A stretch of DNA of 64,000 nt, taken from positions 1-64,000 of the forward strand of contig JANNWG010000074.1 of the NCBI GenBank assembly GCA_031414695.1, given 5' to 3'. Below are positions 61,393-64,000 of this stretch, in pieces. Source of the stretch: UKL13-2 sp031414695. Lineage in GTDB: Bacteria > Pseudomonadota > Gammaproteobacteria > Burkholderiales > Usitatibacteraceae. A program made the position numbers and the translations under genes. The notes beneath the pieces were generated by a model, which was given only the letters and a program-made list of their open reading frames with translations, ran no database searches and had not been told where the DNA came from. Each line of letters begins with the position of its first letter. Within the stretch, counting starts at the first letter, position 1.

Positions 61393-62874
61393 TTAAATGC
61401 CAGCACGTTTCATCAGAAATTTTGACAACAACGGCACCGGACGACCAGTTGCGCCTTTATCAGCACCCGATTTCCATGCGGTGCCAGCAATATCTAAATG
61501 CGCCCATTTGTAGGCTTTTGCGAAGCGCGCCAAGAAACACGCCGCCGTAATCGAACCACCAGCACGGCCACCACTAATGTTAGGAATGTCTGCAAAATTT
61601 GATTTGAGCATGTCATCGTATTCCGCGCCCATCGGCAGCAACCACGCCTTGTCATGCGCGGCGTTACCCGCAGCGACTAGCTCTTGACCTAGCGCATCAT
61701 CATTGGCAAATACACCGGATGTGGCATAGCCAAGGGCAATGACCATCGCACCGGTGAGAGTCGCTGCATCAACCACAACTTCTGGTTTGAAACGTTCAGC
61801 GTAAGTTAGCGCATCGCAAAGTATCAAGCGGCCTTCAGCATCAGTATTTAAGATTTCTACCGTTTGGCCTGACATGGATTTCACTACGTCGCCTGGGCGC
61901 GTGGCATTGCCGCCTGGCATGTTTTCACAAGTCGGGACGAGCATAACGACATTCAGCGGCAGCTTCATCATGCCGACCATTTTCATCGTACCAATCATCG
62001 CGCCTGCGCCGCCCATGTCGTATTTCATTTCATCCATCTCAGCGGATGGTTTGATCGAAATGCCGCCGGTATCAAAGGTAATCCCTTTGCCGACGAGCAC
62101 AACCGGTTTTGCGCCTTTTTTGCCGCCGTTGTGTTCGAGCACAATAAATTTTGGCGGCAAATAGGAGCCTTTAGACACGGAAAGGAGGGTATTCATCCCC
62201 AATTTCTCCATATCTTTTTTCTCAAGGATGGTGCACTTGAATTTGTAATCTTTCGCCAGTTTTTTAGCGGCATCAGCTAGATAAGCAGGTGTGGCGATAT
62301 TTGGTGGCAAATTGCCGAGCTCTTTGGTGAGCTGCATGGCTTCACCAATGGCTTCACCGGTTTTGATTGCAGCCTTAATCGCTTTGTCATCAGCTTTGCC
62401 ATCAAGATGAAACGCGAGCGCTTTGCCGACATTTTTATTGTCAGCTTTTTTGGTTGCGGTGTAGCGGTAGGCTGCGTCAATAGCGGCAATAACGGTCTGC
62501 TCAACTTTATGCGCGATATCTTTGTTAAGACTGGTATTGATCGGTAAGGTCACGTCAGTTACTGCCGTTGGCTTTAAGGTTTTGAATGCATTTGTAATCA
62601 CTTTACAAAATGTATGTGTGTCGTACTTGGCTTCATCGCCAAAGCCGACAAGTAAAATCCGCTTAGCGATTACACCAGCAACGCCATGCAACATGATGCT
62701 GGAGCCAACCTTGCCGCTAATGTCGCCATTTGCGACAGCGGCGGTGATAGCACCTTTTGCCGCTTTATCTAGCGTGGTCGCCGCGGTGGCTAATTTTTTG
62801 CTCTCCCAAACGCCAACAATGACGCAGTCGGTTTTTTGCTTTGAGAGGTCTCCGGTGATTATGCTAAATTGCAT
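61393..62874 (-). CDS. pepA: Leucyl aminopeptidase (cytosol aminopeptidase)
   Basis: This 493-residue M17 aminopeptidase removes N-terminal residues and also works in DNA recombination in E. coli. The N-terminal macro-like domain is followed by the catalytic domain with VGKGITFDTGGISIKP, the signature NTDAEGRLILCDAL and GAMVIALGYATSGVF. It is the first gene of the pepA-holC-orf-valS unit and divergent from lptF. Its upstream region holds five 11-bp tandem repeats. Confidence 0.95.
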   Translation of the reverse strand: MQFSIITGDLSKQKTDCVIVGVWESKKLATAATTLDKAAKGAITAAVANGDISGKVGSSIMLHGVAGVIAKRILLVGFGDEAKYDTHTFCKVITNAFKTLKPTAVTDVTLPINTSLNKDIAHKVEQTVIAAIDAAYRYTATKKADNKNVGKALAFHLDGKADDKAIKAAIKTGEAIGEAMQLTKELGNLPPNIATPAYLADAAKKLAKDYKFKCTILEKKDMEKLGMNTLLSVSKGSYLPPKFIVLEHNGGKKGAKPVVLVGKGITFDTGGISIKPSAEMDEMKYDMGGAGAMIGTMKMVGMMKLPLNVVMLVPTCENMPGGNATRPGDVVKSMSGQTVEILNTDAEGRLILCDALTYAERFKPEVVVDAATLTGAMVIALGYATSGVFANDDALGQELVAAGNAAHDKAWLLPMGAEYDDMLKSNFADIPNISGGRAGGSITAACFLARFAKAYKWAHLDIAGTAWKSGADKGATGRPVPLLSKFLMKRAGI

Positions 62875-62942
62875 GTGGCTTCTCCTGAATGATTAAATGT
62901 ATGGCGTGCTTAGTCCTAAATTATCGCCTGTTGCGGCCCATT

Positions 62943-62997
62943 GCGTCAAAACGGCGTCAAAACCGAGTCAAAACGGCATCAAAGCGGCATCAAAATG
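62943..62997. repeat. Five 11-bp tandem repeats between pepA and lptF
   Basis: Units GCGTCAAAACG, GCGTCAAAACC, GAGTCAAAACG, GCATCAAAGCG and GCATCAAAATG occupy 62943-62997 without gaps, sharing TCAAA at the same phase. The 11-bp period is close to one helical turn. They lie 68 bp before the pepA start and about 40 bp before lptF, inside the divergent promoter region, and may be a phased protein-binding array. Confidence 0.85.
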
Positions 62998-63036
62998 CCT
63001 CGTAATCTTTTTTACCCATCTTAGATTGTCTTAATT

Positions 63037-64000
63037 TTGCGAATATTCCAACAGAGCTTAACGCGCGAATTTACCTCGATAGCAGTTAGCGTCGTGAGCA
63101 TTCTCATTGCTATTATCGTCACGCATCAGCTCATTACGTTTCTCGGTCGTGCAGCAGCGGGCAGCGTTGAGCCTGAAGCAGTGATCGCCTTAATTGGCTT
63201 TGCCTTAATCGCCTACTTGCCAGTGTTGCTGGCATTGGCACTGTTTATTGCGGTATGGCTGGCACTTTCACGTAGCTATCGTGATAGCGAGATGGCGGTA
63301 TGGTTTTCATCTGGGCTCTCGATTGCCGCGTGGGTGAAGCCAGTGTTACGATTTAGTGTGCCAATTGCGCTCGTCACGGCGCTGCTGAGTACGGTACTAA
63401 CGCCGTGGGCGTTTCGAGAGAGCGCGGAATATCAGCGGATTTTGCGTAACAAAGATGATGTTGCGCGAATTTCACCCGGCAGTTTTATTGAAGCACGCGG
63501 TACGAACCGCGTCTTTTTTGTGGATAACACCTCAAGTGACACCAGCGCAGTCAACAATGTTTTTGTGCAGTACAACCAAAACAACCGCTTCGGCGTGATT
63601 GTTGCCGAAAAAGGTACAACTGAAATTGCCGCTAACGGAGACAAATTTTTAGTGCTCGCGAATGGTCGCCGCTATGAGGGCACACCAGGTGCGCTCGATT
63701 TTCGCATTGTTGATTTCGCCACACAAAAGCTACGCATTGAAACTAAAGAAGCTGGCATTGATGCGCCTAATAATAAGCAACTATCCACGCTAACCTTACT
63801 GAGTGAACCTAATCCTGAACGTATCGCCGAGCTGCATTGGCGGCTTGCTCTGCCAGTCGCCGCCATTGTTTTATCGCTGATGGCGATACCGTTATCGTTT
63901 GTTAATCCGCGCTCAGGCACCTCATTTAATGGCGTATTTGCCCTTGTTGTTTTTTTTCTTTACTACAATACGCTGTCCATTTTTCAAGGCTGGACCGCTC
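63037..64000 (+). CDS. lptF: LptF, LPS export permease (partial, cut by window edge)
   Basis: A frame opening at TTG (63037-63039) runs to the window end without a stop, giving 321 complete codons plus one base. It begins RIFQQSLTREFTS and contains a run of hydrophobic segments and RDSEMAVWFSSGLS, the hallmark of LptF/LptG permeases, then the periplasmic beta-rich domain (SPGSFIEARGTNRVFFVD) and a membrane segment with LPVAAIVLSLMAIPLSF. It transports lipopolysaccharide with LptB and LptG. The start is tentative because no clear Shine-Dalgarno is seen. Divergence from pepA is the usual proteobacterial order. Confidence 0.92.
   Translation, partial: MRIFQQSLTREFTSIAVSVVSILIAIIVTHQLITFLGRAAAGSVEPEAVIALIGFALIAYLPVLLALALFIAVWLALSRSYRDSEMAVWFSSGLSIAAWVKPVLRFSVPIALVTALLSTVLTPWAFRESAEYQRILRNKDDVARISPGSFIEARGTNRVFFVDNTSSDTSAVNNVFVQYNQNNRFGVIVAEKGTTEIAANGDKFLVLANGRRYEGTPGALDFRIVDFATQKLRIETKEAGIDAPNNKQLSTLTLLSEPNPERIAELHWRLALPVAAIVLSLMAIPLSFVNPRSGTSFNGVFALVVFFLYYNTLSIFQGWTA

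Noticed and set aside
1..64000. CRISPR arrays, tRNA or rRNA genes
   Set aside because: I found no regularly spaced direct repeats with unique spacers and no tRNA- or rRNA-like stretch in the intergenic regions I read; a covariance-model scan would be decisive.

Overview
The window looks like a chromosomal segment of a mid-GC betaproteobacterium, most likely in or near Burkholderiales. Four things point there: the block lptF | pepA-holC-(DUF2486-like)-valS, a homodimeric-type pyruvate dehydrogenase operon aceE-aceF-lpdA in which E3 carries its own lipoyl domain, a complete kdpFABCDE operon, and a phasin with a lysine/alanine histone-like tail. Family-level placement is inference. I see no rRNA, tRNA, CRISPR array or prophage.

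Layout. 1-134: tail of an IS30-like transposase. 231-977: lipoprotein. 1126-17744 (all minus strand): branched-chain amino-acid catabolism, with mmsB, mmsA, both 3-methylcrotonyl-CoA carboxylase subunits, methylglutaconyl-CoA hydratase, two acyl-CoA dehydrogenases (one is isovaleryl-CoA dehydrogenase by its catalytic Glu), a thiolase and an HSD10-type SDR. A DUF559 nuclease-like gene and a serine hydrolase are embedded among them. 17845-23578: secreted unknown, PaiB-like protein, glnS, a 36-residue Lys-rich ORF and a UMF1-type transporter. 23678-30629: a five-gene signalling cluster (PP2C, FHA, class-II-PDE-like metallo-beta-lactamase fold, GAF-GspE/PilB ATPase, GAF-HD-GYP). 31276-37203: PDH operon. 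37302-43524: VanZ-like, glyoxalase-like, DUF1499, HEQAH membrane protein, msrA, PhzF, fadD, phasin. 43845-52057: kdpE,D,C,B,A,F plus a 47-residue membrane ORF. 52360-52892: RelB/YafQ toxin-antitoxin. 52994-57453: small secreted protein, uup, enoyl-CoA isomerase-like, MFS exporter. 57679-62874: valS, DUF2486-like, holC, pepA. 63037-end: lptF (cut by the window edge).

How it fits together. The catabolic cluster feeds Leu, Val and probably Ile carbon into acetyl-CoA, acetoacetate and propionyl-CoA, and it neighbours PDH, fadD and a PHA-granule phasin, so acetyl-CoA supply and storage are common themes. The most interesting accessory block is the signalling cluster. It combines phosphothreonine reading and erasing (FHA, PP2C), cyclic-nucleotide chemistry (class-II-PDE-like enzyme, HD-GYP) and a secretion/pilus-type ATPase with a PDE-like GAF domain, and there is no pilus or secretion structural gene nearby.

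Intergenic DNA is rich in palindromic repeats. One family of about 68 bp has seven copies. A MITE-like family of 144-166 bp has three, one of which appears to supply the ribosome binding site of the DUF559 gene. There are also several single long hairpins.
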